Assembly: GCF_016458305.1 (NCBI RefSeq)
Contig: NZ_JAEMHL010000019.1
Span: 1-47,295, forward strand
Direction of reading: 5' to 3'
DNA: 47,295 nt
DNA from: Geomonas anaerohicana
GTDB lineage: Bacteria; Desulfobacterota; Desulfuromonadia; Geobacterales; Geobacteraceae
Shown: positions 33,454 to 42,577 of the stretch, in pieces
Layout: the number at the start of each line of letters is the position of its first letter
Numbering within the stretch: position 1 is the stretch's first letter
Translations under genes and position numbers: made by a program
Notes under the pieces: model-generated
The model's input: the letters and a program-made list of their open reading frames with translations, nothing else
What the model was told of the DNA's origin: nothing
The model's database searches: none

Positions 33454-34203
33454 GACATCCCCTCCTTTTCCGTAGTGTGGAACGTGGTCTGAAAAATCCG
33501 CTGTTGCCTCGACGCTTCGCGACGATGCGCCTCGGCGCGCGACGCACGCGCGCCAACCGTCACGGCGTCTCGGCAACCGCTTCTCGAAGATAGAAACCTG
33601 GGGAAATACTCTTGGACGGCTGGCACACCTGCCATCACTCATTGCTAATAACCCAGTGAAAAATAAATGCTCGATGTGCTCGACTTTTTGAGGATGTACA
33701 AAAAGGCGGGCTTTGCTACGGGCTTTGCTATTTGTAAGAGATCGGACTTGTTGCTATCCATCTGTGACTGTTATCGTTCCTCGATCAGCGTCCCGGTTGT
33801 CATTTAGCTGTCACCTGCCCTTTCAAGGTGTTTTCGGTTCCGCTGGAATGGAACTTGTTGCGCTGGAACAGATCTTTATCGCATCACCACCGGTCAATCA
33901 GGTGCTGCCGCAGTTCGTACAGTCAACAAGGAACCATCTTCAGTAACCAACGCGGGTAAGTCTCTTTGCACGATCTTTACCAATCTCATAACAGTCTGAA
34001 GTACGGTAATTAATTACTCTGAGGCCCGCTCCAGCAAATACCATGAATCAAAATTTTGACACCAAAGAAACATAAGATTGACAAGAAGATTCTCGTTTCC
34101 ACTTACAGAGCAGCCTAATCGGCATGGCTAAGAGAGACTTTAGGAGAAAAGTGCTATGGAGGTGAAATAAATCCCAAACGCAATGAGAGAGGCGGGAGGT
34201 GCA
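33454..34203 (-). promoter_or_regulatory. Leader of cluster 3 and gene-free region
   Basis: About 750 bases without a convincing gene. Near 33466-33485 it matches the cluster 2 leader. The blocks GGTGTGCCAGC and GTCGAGCACATCG also recur here (complement near 33620-33630 and 33672-33684). On the - strand TAGCAAAGCCCG occurs twice in a row (about 33705-33730). The remainder is AT-rich with no recognised RNA or promoter. Confidence 0.4.
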
Positions 34204-34593
34204 ATGACAGAAGCCGTTAAGGTAGAGAGAGAAAACCTGCAGGAGGGAGTCGAGCTATGGCACCGGGATCAACGGACGTCCTGCGCTGCAGGCGGCGCCT
34301 GGACCGACAGCAGGAGCAGTACCGCGGCAACGGCAGCCAGCGCGGCTCCGAACAAAAACGGCGCCACGTCCCCTTCCAGCTGCCAGATGCCGCCGAAGAG
34401 GAGGCTGGCCGGCAGGGCACCCGCGCCGACGGCGAAATTGTACCAGCCAAAGGCGGCCCCGCGCTGCTCGGGTTGGGCCATGTCCACCAGGAAGGCCTTT
34501 TCGGCCCCCTCGGTGAGCCCGAAGAACAGGCCGTACACCGCGAAGAGGAACCATATCTGCCACTCGCTGCGGGCGACCCCGAAGCCGAGATAG
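34204..34593 (+). other. Short ORF with good ribosome site, running antisense into the MFS gene
   Basis: GGGAGGTGCA precedes ATG 34204, and the first ~24 residues (MTEAVKVERENLQEGVELWH) look protein-like. Beyond about 34269 the frame only mirrors the MFS transporter on the other strand. This may be the remaining 5' end of a gene cut off at the MFS boundary. A real product is doubtful. Confidence 0.2.
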
Positions 34594-35444
34594 GAAAGGG
34601 AGTAGACGCACCAGCCCGCCACGATTACCGAGCGCCGGCCGATGCGGTCGGAGAGCGCGCCAAACGGCATCGAGGAGAGCATTTTCACCAGGTGGAAGAA
34701 GGCCCACAAAAGCGGCAGCCGGTAGGAGGGCGTACCGACGGCACCGGCCTTGAGCAGCAGGAAGGCGTCCGAGGAGTTGCCCAGGGTGAACAGGAACAGG
34801 ACCAGCAGGTATCGTCTCAGCCTCCCGGGAGGGAGCGCGGCAAGCCTGATCGCCGCCTTTGGCAACGGCGTGCGCTCCGTCTCGGTCACCTTCCACACGA
34901 TCAGGAGCACGGCGATGAGCCCGGGAATCCCGGCCAGCCAGAACAACTGCCGCAGATCCTTGACCACGTAGGCGAGCAGGAAGGTGGCCAGCAGCGGTCC
35001 CGCCAATGCACCGGCATGGTCCATGGAGCGGTGAAAGCCGTAGGCCTTGCCGCGCAGCGACGGATCCACCGAGTCGGCGATGAGCGCGTCACGCGGCGAG
35101 GTGCGGATCCCCTTCCCCACCCGGTCGCCGGTGCGGATCAGCAGCACCGCCAGGGGCGACGTGGCGCTCCCTATCAGGGGACGCATCAGGGACGATATGG
35201 AGTATCCCGCAAGGACCAGGCGCTTTCTGCGGCGCACCCGGTCCGACACTATGCCGGAGAAGAGCTTCAACAGGGAGGCGGTTGATTCGGCGACGCCTTC
35301 AATGGCGCCCAGAAAGGCAGGACCTGCTCCGAGTAGCCCGGTGAGAAACAGTGGCAGCAGCGGATAGATCATCTCGCTGGAGACATCGGTAAAGAAGCTG
35401 ACCAGCCCGAGTATGAAGACGTTGCCGGTTATGCCTTTGAACAC
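34269..35444 (-). CDS. Major facilitator superfamily transporter
   Basis: The 391-residue integral membrane protein has about 12 hydrophobic segments. The loop between segments 2 and 3 holds the MFS motif-A-like SGIVSDRVRRRKRLVLAGY, and a second copy is FGALSDRIGRRSVIVAG in the C-terminal half. The N-terminal segment LGLVSFFTDVSSEMIYPLLP is typical of a bacterial MFS subgroup often annotated only as MFS transporter. The substrate is unknown. GTG 35444 has GGAGG six bases upstream. The gene stands alone between the cluster 3 leader and the divergent proC. Confidence 0.88.
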   Translation of the reverse strand: MFKGITGNVFILGLVSFFTDVSSEMIYPLLPLFLTGLLGAGPAFLGAIEGVAESTASLLKLFSGIVSDRVRRRKRLVLAGYSISSLMRPLIGSATSPLAVLLIRTGDRVGKGIRTSPRDALIADSVDPSLRGKAYGFHRSMDHAGALAGPLLATFLLAYVVKDLRQLFWLAGIPGLIAVLLIVWKVTETERTPLPKAAIRLAALPPGRLRRYLLVLFLFTLGNSSDAFLLLKAGAVGTPSYRLPLLWAFFHLVKMLSSMPFGALSDRIGRRSVIVAGWCVYSLSYLGFGVARSEWQIWFLFAVYGLFFGLTEGAEKAFLVDMAQPEQRGAAFGWYNFAVGAGALPASLLFGGIWQLEGDVAPFLFGAALAAVAAVLLLLSVQAPPAAQDVR

Positions 35445-35536
35445 GTCGCACCTCCGGCGTTCAGTCTATCCTAATAACAGGCGGGAACAACGGTGACCCG
35501 GCGCAGATTGTTAATAATTAAAACAAATCAATTCTA

Positions 35537-35565
35537 TTGACATTTGGAGTCGGATTTATTACCTA
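35537..35565 (+). promoter_or_regulatory. Possible sigma-70 promoter for proC
   Basis: TTGACA at 35537-35542 is followed by 17 bases and TACCTA at 35560-35565, about 40 bases upstream of the proC start. The -35 is perfect; the -10 is weak. Confidence 0.45.
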
Positions 35566-35602
35566 TCTTTGAACGCAATCCAAGGAAAAGGGGGGCAAGG
35601 AC

Positions 35603-36406
35603 ATGGACAGGAAAATAGGTTTCATCGGCGGCGGCAACATGGCGGAGGCGATCATCAAGGGGCTTCTGGCCGGGGGTGTGCCGGCTGCGGAACTTGCCGT
35701 GTCCGAGCCGTCCGAAGCGCGCCGTAACCTGCTCGCCGAACGCTACGGGGTGCACATCCTCAACGACAACGTGCAACTGTGCCGGATGAGCGATGCCATC
35801 GTCCTGGCGGTCAAACCCCAGGTCGCCGGGCAGGTGCTGGGTGCCTTGGGCGCCGGTCTCACCGACAAACTCTTCATCTCCATCATGGCCGGGGTGAAAA
35901 GCGCCGCCATCGAGGGGATGCTCGGCTCCGAGGCCCGCGTGGTCCGGGTCATGCCCAACACCCCCGCCCTGGTGCTCCAGGGGGCATCGGCCATCTCCCG
36001 CGGCTACAATGCCACCGAGGACGACCTGGTGCTGACCCGCAGGATCTTCGACCTGGTCGGCACCACCTGTGTCGTGGACGAGAAACTGCTCGATGCCGTC
36101 ACCGGTGTCTCCGGCAGCGGCCCGGCCTACGTGCTCACCTTCATCGAGGCCTTGAGCGACGCCGGCGTCAAGCACGGGCTCACCCGCGACGTCGCCACCG
36201 CCCTGGCCGCCCAGACCGTCTACGGCACCGCCAAGCTGCTTATGGAGAGCCACGAGCATCCGGCGGCCCTGAAAAGCAACGTCGCCTCGCCGGGGGGGAC
36301 CACCATCGCCGCCATGCACTCGCTGGACCGCGACGGCTTCCGCGCCGCCACCATCAACGCCGTCGACGTCTGCGTGGCCCGTTCCAAGGAACTGGGTGAG
36401 AAATGA
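35603..36406 (+). CDS. proC: Pyrroline-5-carboxylate reductase
   Basis: The 267-residue enzyme makes L-proline from 1-pyrroline-5-carboxylate with NAD(P)H, the last step of proline synthesis. The Rossmann loop is IGFIGGGNMAEAIIKG at the N-terminus. The C-terminal domain has VTGVSGSGPAYVLTFIEAL and the family signature SNVASPGGTTIAAMHSLD. Length is typical. ATG 35603 has a GGGGGG-type ribosome site. Its stop overlaps the acylphosphatase start by four bases (ATGA). Confidence 0.96.
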   Translation: MDRKIGFIGGGNMAEAIIKGLLAGGVPAAELAVSEPSEARRNLLAERYGVHILNDNVQLCRMSDAIVLAVKPQVAGQVLGALGAGLTDKLFISIMAGVKSAAIEGMLGSEARVVRVMPNTPALVLQGASAISRGYNATEDDLVLTRRIFDLVGTTCVVDEKLLDAVTGVSGSGPAYVLTFIEALSDAGVKHGLTRDVATALAAQTVYGTAKLLMESHEHPAALKSNVASPGGTTIAAMHSLDRDGFRAATINAVDVCVARSKELGEK

Positions 36407-36678
36407 AAATAAGGGCAAGCCTGATCGTACGCGGCAGGGTCCAGGGGGTGGCATTCCGTCACCACACCGCCCGCACCGCGCAGGAACTGGGCGTGACCGG
36501 CTGGGTCCGTAACCTCTCCGACGGCTCCGTTGAGGCCTGTTTCGAGGGGGAGGAAACGGACGTGCTTGCGATGGTGCAATGGTGCCGCAGGGGGCCGGAG
36601 TTGGCCCGGGTGGACGAACTGATGGAAAAGCTTTGCGAATACACCGGTGAGTTCACCGGCTTCCAGGTAAGGGGATAG
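36403..36678 (+). CDS. acyP: Acylphosphatase
   Basis: The 91-residue enzyme hydrolyses acyl phosphates such as acetyl phosphate and 1,3-bisphosphoglycerate. The catalytic Arg lies in GRVQGVAFRHH and the catalytic Asn in GWVRNLSDGSVE, both intact. It is translationally coupled to proC by a 4-base overlap and followed directly by the thioredoxin-like gene. Confidence 0.94.
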   Translation: MKIRASLIVRGRVQGVAFRHHTARTAQELGVTGWVRNLSDGSVEACFEGEETDVLAMVQWCRRGPELARVDELMEKLCEYTGEFTGFQVRG

Positions 36679-36680
36679 TG

Positions 36681-37184
36681 ATGCATAAAACAAGCGGTGG
36701 TTCATGGAAGCGCCTGGCCCTTTGGCTGGCGGCCCCCCTCCTTGTGCTCGTTCTCGCCACGCTGGTCTCCGCCAAGGAGCTGGACCTGACCAAGGCGGTC
36801 AAGGTCGGCAACGGCAGGATCATGGTGATAGAGTTCACCGATCCCGACTGTCCCTTCTGCCGCAAAGCCGAGGCCTACTTCCAGAAGCGCAGCGACGTCA
36901 CCCGCTACATCTTCTTCATTCCGCTCAAGAGCCATCCCGCAGCCAAGGGGAAGGTGCAGTACATCCTCTCCGCCAAGGACAAGGAGAAGGCCTACCTGGA
37001 GCTGGCAACGGGGAGCCTGGAGAAATTCAAGCAATCGGAGATCACCCCCGAGGGGATCGCGCTGCAGAAGGAGCACGAACAGATCGCCAAGGAGCAGGGG
37101 CTTAACGCCACCCCCATCTTCATCATCTACGGCAGCGTCGTAAGAGGTTTCGACCTGAACAAACTGGTGCCGCTGCTGAAATAA
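36681..37184 (+). CDS. Exported thioredoxin-fold protein (DsbC/G-like)
   Basis: The 167-residue precursor has a signal peptide or membrane anchor (LALWLAAPLLVLVLATLVSA). A thioredoxin-like fold follows, with active site DPDCPFCRKAEAYF and the cis-Pro region NATPIFIIYGSVVRGFD. CPFC resembles the C-terminal domains of periplasmic disulfide isomerases (DsbC CGYC) but lacks their dimerisation domain. It may maintain cysteines for heme attachment in the periplasm, a plausible need in this organism; this is inference. The ATG at 36681 is preceded by an overlapping in-frame GTG at 36678. Confidence 0.85.
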   Translation: MHKTSGGSWKRLALWLAAPLLVLVLATLVSAKELDLTKAVKVGNGRIMVIEFTDPDCPFCRKAEAYFQKRSDVTRYIFFIPLKSHPAAKGKVQYILSAKDKEKAYLELATGSLEKFKQSEITPEGIALQKEHEQIAKEQGLNATPIFIIYGSVVRGFDLNKLVPLLK

Positions 37185-37189
37185 AAACA

Positions 37190-37333
37190 GGGGCTAGGGA
37201 CTGGGGACTAGGGGCGGGCAAACCCAATCGGTTGCCGCCCCGTCCGCTGTCCCAACAGCCCCTTTGCCTGATGCCTCACGGTTCTAGTCCCTAGTCCCTA
37301 GCCCCTAGTCCCTAGTCCCTAGCCCCTAGTCCC
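37190..37333. repeat. CTAGTCC-type heptamer repeats in inverted arrangement
   Basis: The left part (37190-37217) reads GGGGCTAGGGACTGGGGACT. The right part (37283-37333) is a run of CTAGTCC and CTAGCCC heptamers in the complementary sense. The two can pair into a long stem-loop in the gap between two convergent genes. Confidence 0.85.
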
Positions 37334-37336
37334 GCC

Positions 37337-38665
37337 TTAGCCTTTAATAGGCCACCCCTTCTCGAACCCGTCCGGAAAGAACCTCTCCTTGGTGCGGTTG
37401 AAGTAGCCGTACTGGATCTTCGGGAACGCCTTCTTCACCTCCTGCAACAGCTTGTACATGCCGATGCCGCGCTTTTGCACCCCCATCCTCTCGTTGTAGA
37501 AGGCGGGATCTATGGAGAGATTGCGCATCTGCAGCATGTCGACGCCGGTCTTTTCGATGAACTTCAACAGCGCCTCGACCTCGGACGGGCTGTCGGTCAC
37601 CCCCGGCGAGACCAGGTAGTTGATCATGGTGAAAAGCCCCTTCTGCTTGGCAGCCTGGACCGATTCGACCACGTCGGCAAACCGGTATCCCTTGGGGCGG
37701 TAGTAGCTGTTGTAGAACCCTTCCTGCACCGAGTTCATGGAGAAGCGCATCGAGTCCATGCCGGCGTCGCACAGCATGCGTACCCGGTCCGGGATGGAAC
37801 CGTTGGAGTTGAAGTTGACCGTGCCGCGCGAGCTCCCCGCCTTGAGCCTCCTGGTCGCCTCCGCGATGGTGTCCGCCTGCATGATCGGGTCCCCCTCGCA
37901 TCCCTGCCCGTAGGAAACGATCGGCTCCGGCGCCTGCAGCAGGTGCGGCAGCATCAGCTCCACGATTTCCTCCGGCGTCGGCACGAACGGGATACGTTCA
38001 TGGTTGGACGGGCAGCAGTCGGAAGGCTGCAGGCTGATGCACCCCAGGCAGCGCGAGTTGCAGACCGGCGAGGTCGGGATGGGGGCCTCCCACCTGCGGA
38101 AGAAGAGGTTCTTGGCGGCAAAGCAGTGGTAGTCGACGGCGCAGCGGGACAACTGCTCGATGAGCCGGTTCTTGGGGAACTGGGCCAGCATCTTGCGCAC
38201 CAGCGGATCGAGCTTCCTGTCGTCGTAGTTCTTGGGGAGCCAGTTTTCGTTGTCGTCGACGCGGGTCGCGGCGACCACGAAGCACTCCCGCTCCTCGTCC
38301 CACCCCACCGCGGTGTAGGACCAAAGCGGCAGGTGCACCTTCTTCTTGCTGTAGTCGCAGGCAGGGAGCAGGGTACGCATGTATCCCGGCGCCATGAAGG
38401 CGGAAACCGCCTGGATCTTCATGCTGCGCCGCCCTTCCCTGACCTGGCTCAGGGTGACGAAGCTCCCCTGATCCTCGTCCCAGGCGATGGGGGGTGTGTC
38501 GGGTATGGTAAACAGGCGGCTGTCGTCCGGCAAAGGGATCAGCTCCACCGACTCCGGCAGCACCGCCTCGTCGGCGCTCATGCCTGCCATGGTGAGGTAG
38601 GGGTGGTCGTAGATGTTGCCCTGGCTGTCGGCGTAGAGCAGTTTCGGCAGTTTCTTTCTTTTCAT
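37337..38665 (-). CDS. Radical SAM domain protein
   Basis: ATG 38665 (MKRKKLPKLLYAD) is chosen, with AAAGGA upstream. The 442-residue protein has the radical SAM cluster motif in SPVCNSRCLGCISL (CX3CX2C) at about residue 205. It is followed by further Cys (DCCP) and then a TIM-barrel-like half with SYGQGCEGDPIM and MRFSMNSVQEGFYN. An ~200-residue N-terminal domain precedes the motif, an unusual order since the cluster motif is usually near the start. Specific function unknown. Confidence 0.85.
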   Translation of the reverse strand: MKRKKLPKLLYADSQGNIYDHPYLTMAGMSADEAVLPESVELIPLPDDSRLFTIPDTPPIAWDEDQGSFVTLSQVREGRRSMKIQAVSAFMAPGYMRTLLPACDYSKKKVHLPLWSYTAVGWDEERECFVVAATRVDDNENWLPKNYDDRKLDPLVRKMLAQFPKNRLIEQLSRCAVDYHCFAAKNLFFRRWEAPIPTSPVCNSRCLGCISLQPSDCCPSNHERIPFVPTPEEIVELMLPHLLQAPEPIVSYGQGCEGDPIMQADTIAEATRRLKAGSSRGTVNFNSNGSIPDRVRMLCDAGMDSMRFSMNSVQEGFYNSYYRPKGYRFADVVESVQAAKQKGLFTMINYLVSPGVTDSPSEVEALLKFIEKTGVDMLQMRNLSIDPAFYNERMGVQKRGIGMYKLLQEVKKAFPKIQYGYFNRTKERFFPDGFEKGWPIKG

Positions 38666-38677
38666 GTTTATCCTTTG

Positions 38678-38885
38678 AAACCGTTGGCCACGGAGAAAAT
38701 CTGAGAACATCGGAGAAAGCACACACCCCGAACATTCCGTATTCAAAAAGTCTTTGGTCCTAGCTTTTCCCCCTGCGTTCGCAGTTCTCAGACTTTCTCA
38801 GAAGTTCTCCGTGGCTAATGGTTTTGATTCCGTGTCTTTCTCAGAAATCCTCAGATTTTCTCCGTGGCCGATGGTTTTGGGTTTT
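38678..38885. repeat. Three related copies of a CTCCGTGGC-containing repeat
   Basis: Copy 1 is inverted (38680-38720, GGCCACGGAGAAAATCTGAG). Copies 2 and 3 are direct (about 38783-38830 and 38837-38885), with TTCTCAGA, TTCTCCGTGGC and GATGGTTTTG or AATGGTTTTG. They fill the gap between divergently transcribed radical SAM genes. Confidence 0.75.
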
Positions 38886-39020
38886 GGCTCAGCAGCCGCT
38901 TACAGTAACAAAAAACGCTGGCGCGGGCAAGGGATGCCTCCCGTGCCGTTCCGGTGGCCAGGGCGCGCCTGCCACCATTTTTCTGGCAACCCCTCCGCTA
39001 ATGGGCTACAATCCCCGCCC

Positions 39021-40697
39021 ATGAAGATCCTGCTCACCACCCTGCACGCCAAGTACGTCCATGCCTCGCTGGCACTTCCCTACCTCGCCTCGGCCTGTGC
39101 CCCCCTGCCGGAGCTGGAATGCAACATCCTGGAGCTCACCATAAACGAACTCCCCGACCAGCTGCTGGCGAAGCTCTACGCTGAGCGGGCCGACGTGGTG
39201 ATGTTCTCCTGCTACATCTGGAACACGGAACTGACGCTGAAGCTGGCGTCGGATCTGAAGCAGTTGTCCCCTGATACCTTCATCGTGCTGGGCGGCCCGG
39301 AGGTCTCCTTCGGCTCCTTCGACATGATGGTGCGTAACGGCGCCATCGACTGCATCGTGCGCGGCGAGGGGGAAGAGAGCTGCCGGGAACTGCTGGCCGC
39401 CTTGAGCCAGGGGCTTAGGCTGGAAGAAATAGCCGGCATCACCTGCCGCGAGGGCGAGGAGATCATCGCCAACCCTGAGCGCGGCGCGCTGGCGGACCTG
39501 GATACCATCCCCTCCCCCTTCGCCGCCGGACTGGTCGATCTCAAAAAGCCGCTGGTGTACTACGAGACCTCGCGCGGCTGTCCCTTCTCCTGTGCCTTCT
39601 GCATGTCCTCCATCGAGAGCGGCGTACGCTCCTTTTCCATGCAGCGGATCAAGGCGGACCTCCTGCTGCTCATGGAGGCAGGCGTGCAGACCGTGAAGCT
39701 CGCGGACCGCACCTTCAACTACGACGCCAAAAGGGCCAACGAGATCTGGCGCTTCATCCTCGAGCACAACCGGGGCAGCAAGTTTCATTTCGAGATAGCG
39801 GCGGAGCTTTTGACCGAGGAGAACCTGGCCCTGCTGGCGCAGGTGCCGGCGGGTGTGTTCCGCTTCGAGATAGGGGTTCAGTCCGGGGGAGAGGAGACGC
39901 TGGCCAAGGTGGAGCGCAAATCGAGCCTGGAGAAGCTCTACGCCAACGTGGCGCGGCTCAAATCGGCGACGGCGGTCACGGTGCACCTGGACCTGGTGGC
40001 GGGGCTCCCGGGTGAATCACTGCCGGGATTTCTGGCTTCGGTGCAGGGACTCTTCGCGCTCGACGCGGACCACATCCAGGTCGAACCGCTCAAGGTCCTC
40101 AAGGGGACGGCGATGCGGGGCATCGCCCGCAAGGAAGGGTACGCCTATGCGGAGGCCGCGCCCTACAAGATCCTGCGCACCCCGTGGCTCAGCTTTGAGG
40201 AGATCCGCCGCATCGAGGGGATCAGCCGCCTCCTCGACCTGGTGTACAACAGCGGCAGGTTCGCCACTACGCTGCAGGTGTTCGCCGCCGAGCGCCCCCT
40301 GTCGCAGTTCTTCGATGCTGCGGCGCAGTACTTCGACTCAGCCGGGCTCTTCGCCGGCAACCTCTCCCTCGCCTCCCTTTTCGACGCCCTCTGGCGTTTC
40401 GCCAGCGACGGCAGGGACGACCAAGCCGTGGAACGACTGCGCGATGCGCTCTGCTTCGACCTGTGCCTGACCGGCTACCCCAGCGGCAACCTGCCCGGCT
40501 TCTTTACCCGCGGGGCGGAACCGGCCGAACCGGCTCTCCCCCTGCGCCTGGAGTCCAAGCCCGGTGAGCGGGTCCGCTACTACCGCCGCACCTTCGCCAG
40601 GGACTACCGCTGCCCCCCCTGGCGTGAAGAGGCGACCACGGTCACCTTCGTCTACCGTTCCGCCCCCGGAGCCGGGCTCCAGGTGCAGGTCCTGTAG
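39021..40697 (+). CDS. B12-binding radical SAM protein with C-terminal DUF4080-like domain
   Basis: ATG 39021 (MKILLTTLHAKYVH) is the natural family start; upstream the frame runs through repeats. The 558-residue protein has a B12-binding domain (about 1-150, with VLGGPEVSFG) and a radical SAM core with the motif SRGCPFSCAFCMSS at about residue 190. The C-terminal ~170 residues resemble DUF4080, including a terminal RDYRCPPWREEATTVTFVYR. Related proteins are methyltransferases or tRNA/other modifying enzymes, but the substrate is unknown. No strong ribosome site is visible. Confidence 0.88.
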   Translation: MKILLTTLHAKYVHASLALPYLASACAPLPELECNILELTINELPDQLLAKLYAERADVVMFSCYIWNTELTLKLASDLKQLSPDTFIVLGGPEVSFGSFDMMVRNGAIDCIVRGEGEESCRELLAALSQGLRLEEIAGITCREGEEIIANPERGALADLDTIPSPFAAGLVDLKKPLVYYETSRGCPFSCAFCMSSIESGVRSFSMQRIKADLLLLMEAGVQTVKLADRTFNYDAKRANEIWRFILEHNRGSKFHFEIAAELLTEENLALLAQVPAGVFRFEIGVQSGGEETLAKVERKSSLEKLYANVARLKSATAVTVHLDLVAGLPGESLPGFLASVQGLFALDADHIQVEPLKVLKGTAMRGIARKEGYAYAEAAPYKILRTPWLSFEEIRRIEGISRLLDLVYNSGRFATTLQVFAAERPLSQFFDAAAQYFDSAGLFAGNLSLASLFDALWRFASDGRDDQAVERLRDALCFDLCLTGYPSGNLPGFFTRGAEPAEPALPLRLESKPGERVRYYRRTFARDYRCPPWREEATTVTFVYRSAPGAGLQVQVL

Positions 40698-40822
40698 CCT
40701 CACTTACCCGCGCATAGCGCCTCCCACCATCCACGACGAAACATCCCCTTGCAGTCCCGGCACCGCAGGCGATACTTGACGCTTAGCTTTTTCTCATCGG
40801 AAAATGCCGCAGCGGAGAGACC

Positions 40823-41065
40823 ATGGAATACTTCACGGTTTGCTGCCAGCGCAGGGGAAGCGTCTCGTTGGACGGGATCTACCAGGGGGAGAACAAGGAC
40901 GGCGACACGCCCCGTGTGTTCCGGTGCTGTGCCGGGCTGCACGACATCTCCCTGCAGTGCCGCGTGGGCCAAACCTGCAAGGAGATGACGCAGCGGGTGA
41001 CCATCTGCGGAACCAACGCCATCGTCCCCCTGGTGGTCCGTTTCTTCTGCGACCTGCAGGAGTAG
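40823..41065 (+). CDS. Small Cys-rich hypothetical protein
   Basis: The 80-residue frame starts at ATG 40823 after CGGAGAGACC, a plausible ribosome site. It contains eight Cys: two pairs (VCC and RCC) and four single residues (QC, TC, IC, FC). No CXXCH motif or signal peptide is present. I do not recognise it. It is convergent with the dipeptidase gene, with five bases between stop codons. A metal-binding role is possible. Confidence 0.5.
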   Translation: MEYFTVCCQRRGSVSLDGIYQGENKDGDTPRVFRCCAGLHDISLQCRVGQTCKEMTQRVTICGTNAIVPLVVRFFCDLQE

Positions 41066-41070
41066 CGGCT

Positions 41071-42522
41071 CTACTGTGCGCTTCTCAGGATCTCCAGCAC
41101 GAACCTCCAGTACCTGGCCACGCTCTCGATGTAGACCCTTTCGTCGGGAGAGTGCACCTTCTCCATGTTGGGCCCGAAGGAGACCATGTCCATGCCGGGA
41201 ATGCGCTCGCCGATGATGCCGCATTCAAGCCCCGCGTGAATCGCCTTCACCTCCGCATCCTTGCCGTGCAGATCCCGGTAGCACCTCTGGGCCAGCTTCA
41301 ATAGCGGCGAGTCGACGTTGGGCTGCCATCCCGGGTATCCATCGCTCGTCTCGACCGCCGCACCACCCAGCGCCAGGATGCTCTGCACCGTCTCGACCAC
41401 CTCGGTCAGGCGCGATGCGCTGGAACTGCGCTGGCTGGTGATCAGCACCAGCTCGTCATGCTCCGTGTTGATCACCGATACGTTGGTGGACGTCTCGACC
41501 AGTCCGGCAATCTCTGCGCTCATGCGCTGCACCCCGCTGGGGAGAGCAGCGATGGTGCTGAGCACCTGCCGCTGCAGGTGCTGATACAGTACCGTTGCCG
41601 GCGCTTGACACGGCTCCAGGACCAGTTGCACCCCGGGATCGACCGTCGGCAGCTCGGCCGCAAAGGTCGCGCCCAGTTCCGCCACCACCGTTTGCGCAAT
41701 GGCCAGCTGCTCCGGCGCGATGCTGATCACCGCGCCGCATTCCCTGGGGATGGCGTTTCTCATGTTGCCGCCGTCGATGGCAGCCACTCGCGCCCCAAGA
41801 TTGCCGAGCCGCATGAGCGCCCGATTCAGCAGCTTGATGGCATTGCCGAGCCCCTTGTCTATCTCCAGACCGGAGTGTCCCCCCTTGAGCCCCTTCACCG
41901 TGAGCCGCTGCGCAACCCAGCCGGCAGGCGCCGCTTCCCGCACGAGGCGCCACCTCCCCACGGTATCCTTGCCGCCGGCACAGCCGATGTAGAGGGCCCC
42001 TTCCTCCTCCGAGTCGAGATTCAAAAGCGACCGGCTCGACACCAGCGACGGGGAGAGGTTCTTGGCGCCCCGCAGCCCGGTCTCCTCCTCGACCGTGAAC
42101 AGCAGTTCCAGCGGACCGTGCTCCACGCTGGAGTCCTCCATGATGGCCAGCGAGGTGGCCACGCCGATGCCGTTGTCGGCGCCGAGGGTGGTCCCGTTGG
42201 CGGTCAACACCTCCCCCTGGCGCACCAGCTCGATCGGGTCGTTGAGGAAGTCGTGTACCTTGTCCGCGTTCTTCTCGCAGACCATGTCCAGGTGGGACTG
42301 CAGGCAGATGCTCGCCACCCGCTCCTTGCCGGGCGTGGCGGGCAGCTTCACCACGATGTTGCCGCAGTCGTCCTTGGCCCGCTCCAGGCCCAGTTGCCCG
42401 GCACGCTCCATGATATACGCCCCGACGCGTTCCTCGTGCCCCGAGGGTCGGGGGATCGCCGAGATTGCGGCGAAGCAGTTCCAAAAAACCTGAGGCTCGA
42501 GTCCACGTATCGCGTCAGTCAT
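41071..42522 (-). CDS. pepD: Aminoacyl-histidine dipeptidase (peptidase D)
   Basis: The 483-residue M20-family metallopeptidase cleaves Xaa-His and other dipeptides in the cytoplasm. Metal-site blocks are intact: LQSHLDMVCEKN, NGTTLGADNGIGVA, FTVEEETGLRGAKN and the late IHAGLECGIIGERIPGMDMVSFGP. ATG 42522 has GAGGAG upstream. It lies 55 bases downstream of the M48 peptidase in the same direction, so the two may be cotranscribed. Confidence 0.95.
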   Translation of the reverse strand: MTDAIRGLEPQVFWNCFAAISAIPRPSGHEERVGAYIMERAGQLGLERAKDDCGNIVVKLPATPGKERVASICLQSHLDMVCEKNADKVHDFLNDPIELVRQGEVLTANGTTLGADNGIGVATSLAIMEDSSVEHGPLELLFTVEEETGLRGAKNLSPSLVSSRSLLNLDSEEEGALYIGCAGGKDTVGRWRLVREAAPAGWVAQRLTVKGLKGGHSGLEIDKGLGNAIKLLNRALMRLGNLGARVAAIDGGNMRNAIPRECGAVISIAPEQLAIAQTVVAELGATFAAELPTVDPGVQLVLEPCQAPATVLYQHLQRQVLSTIAALPSGVQRMSAEIAGLVETSTNVSVINTEHDELVLITSQRSSSASRLTEVVETVQSILALGGAAVETSDGYPGWQPNVDSPLLKLAQRCYRDLHGKDAEVKAIHAGLECGIIGERIPGMDMVSFGPNMEKVHSPDERVYIESVARYWRFVLEILRSAQ

Positions 42523-42577
42523 GTCGGCTCCTCAACAAAAATCTGATTAGGCGGAATCTCCCGCAGGTGCCTCAGGG

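Noticed and set aside
33700..33735. TAGCAAAGCCCG repeats in the cluster 3 leader as a second GEMM riboswitch
   Set aside because: Only the GCAAAGCC-like block is present; the AAACC hairpin and the GGGTTRCCG block are missing in the right order.
33713..33946. 77-codon + strand frame in the cluster 3 leader
   Set aside because: No ribosome site, odd composition and no similarity to a known protein type.
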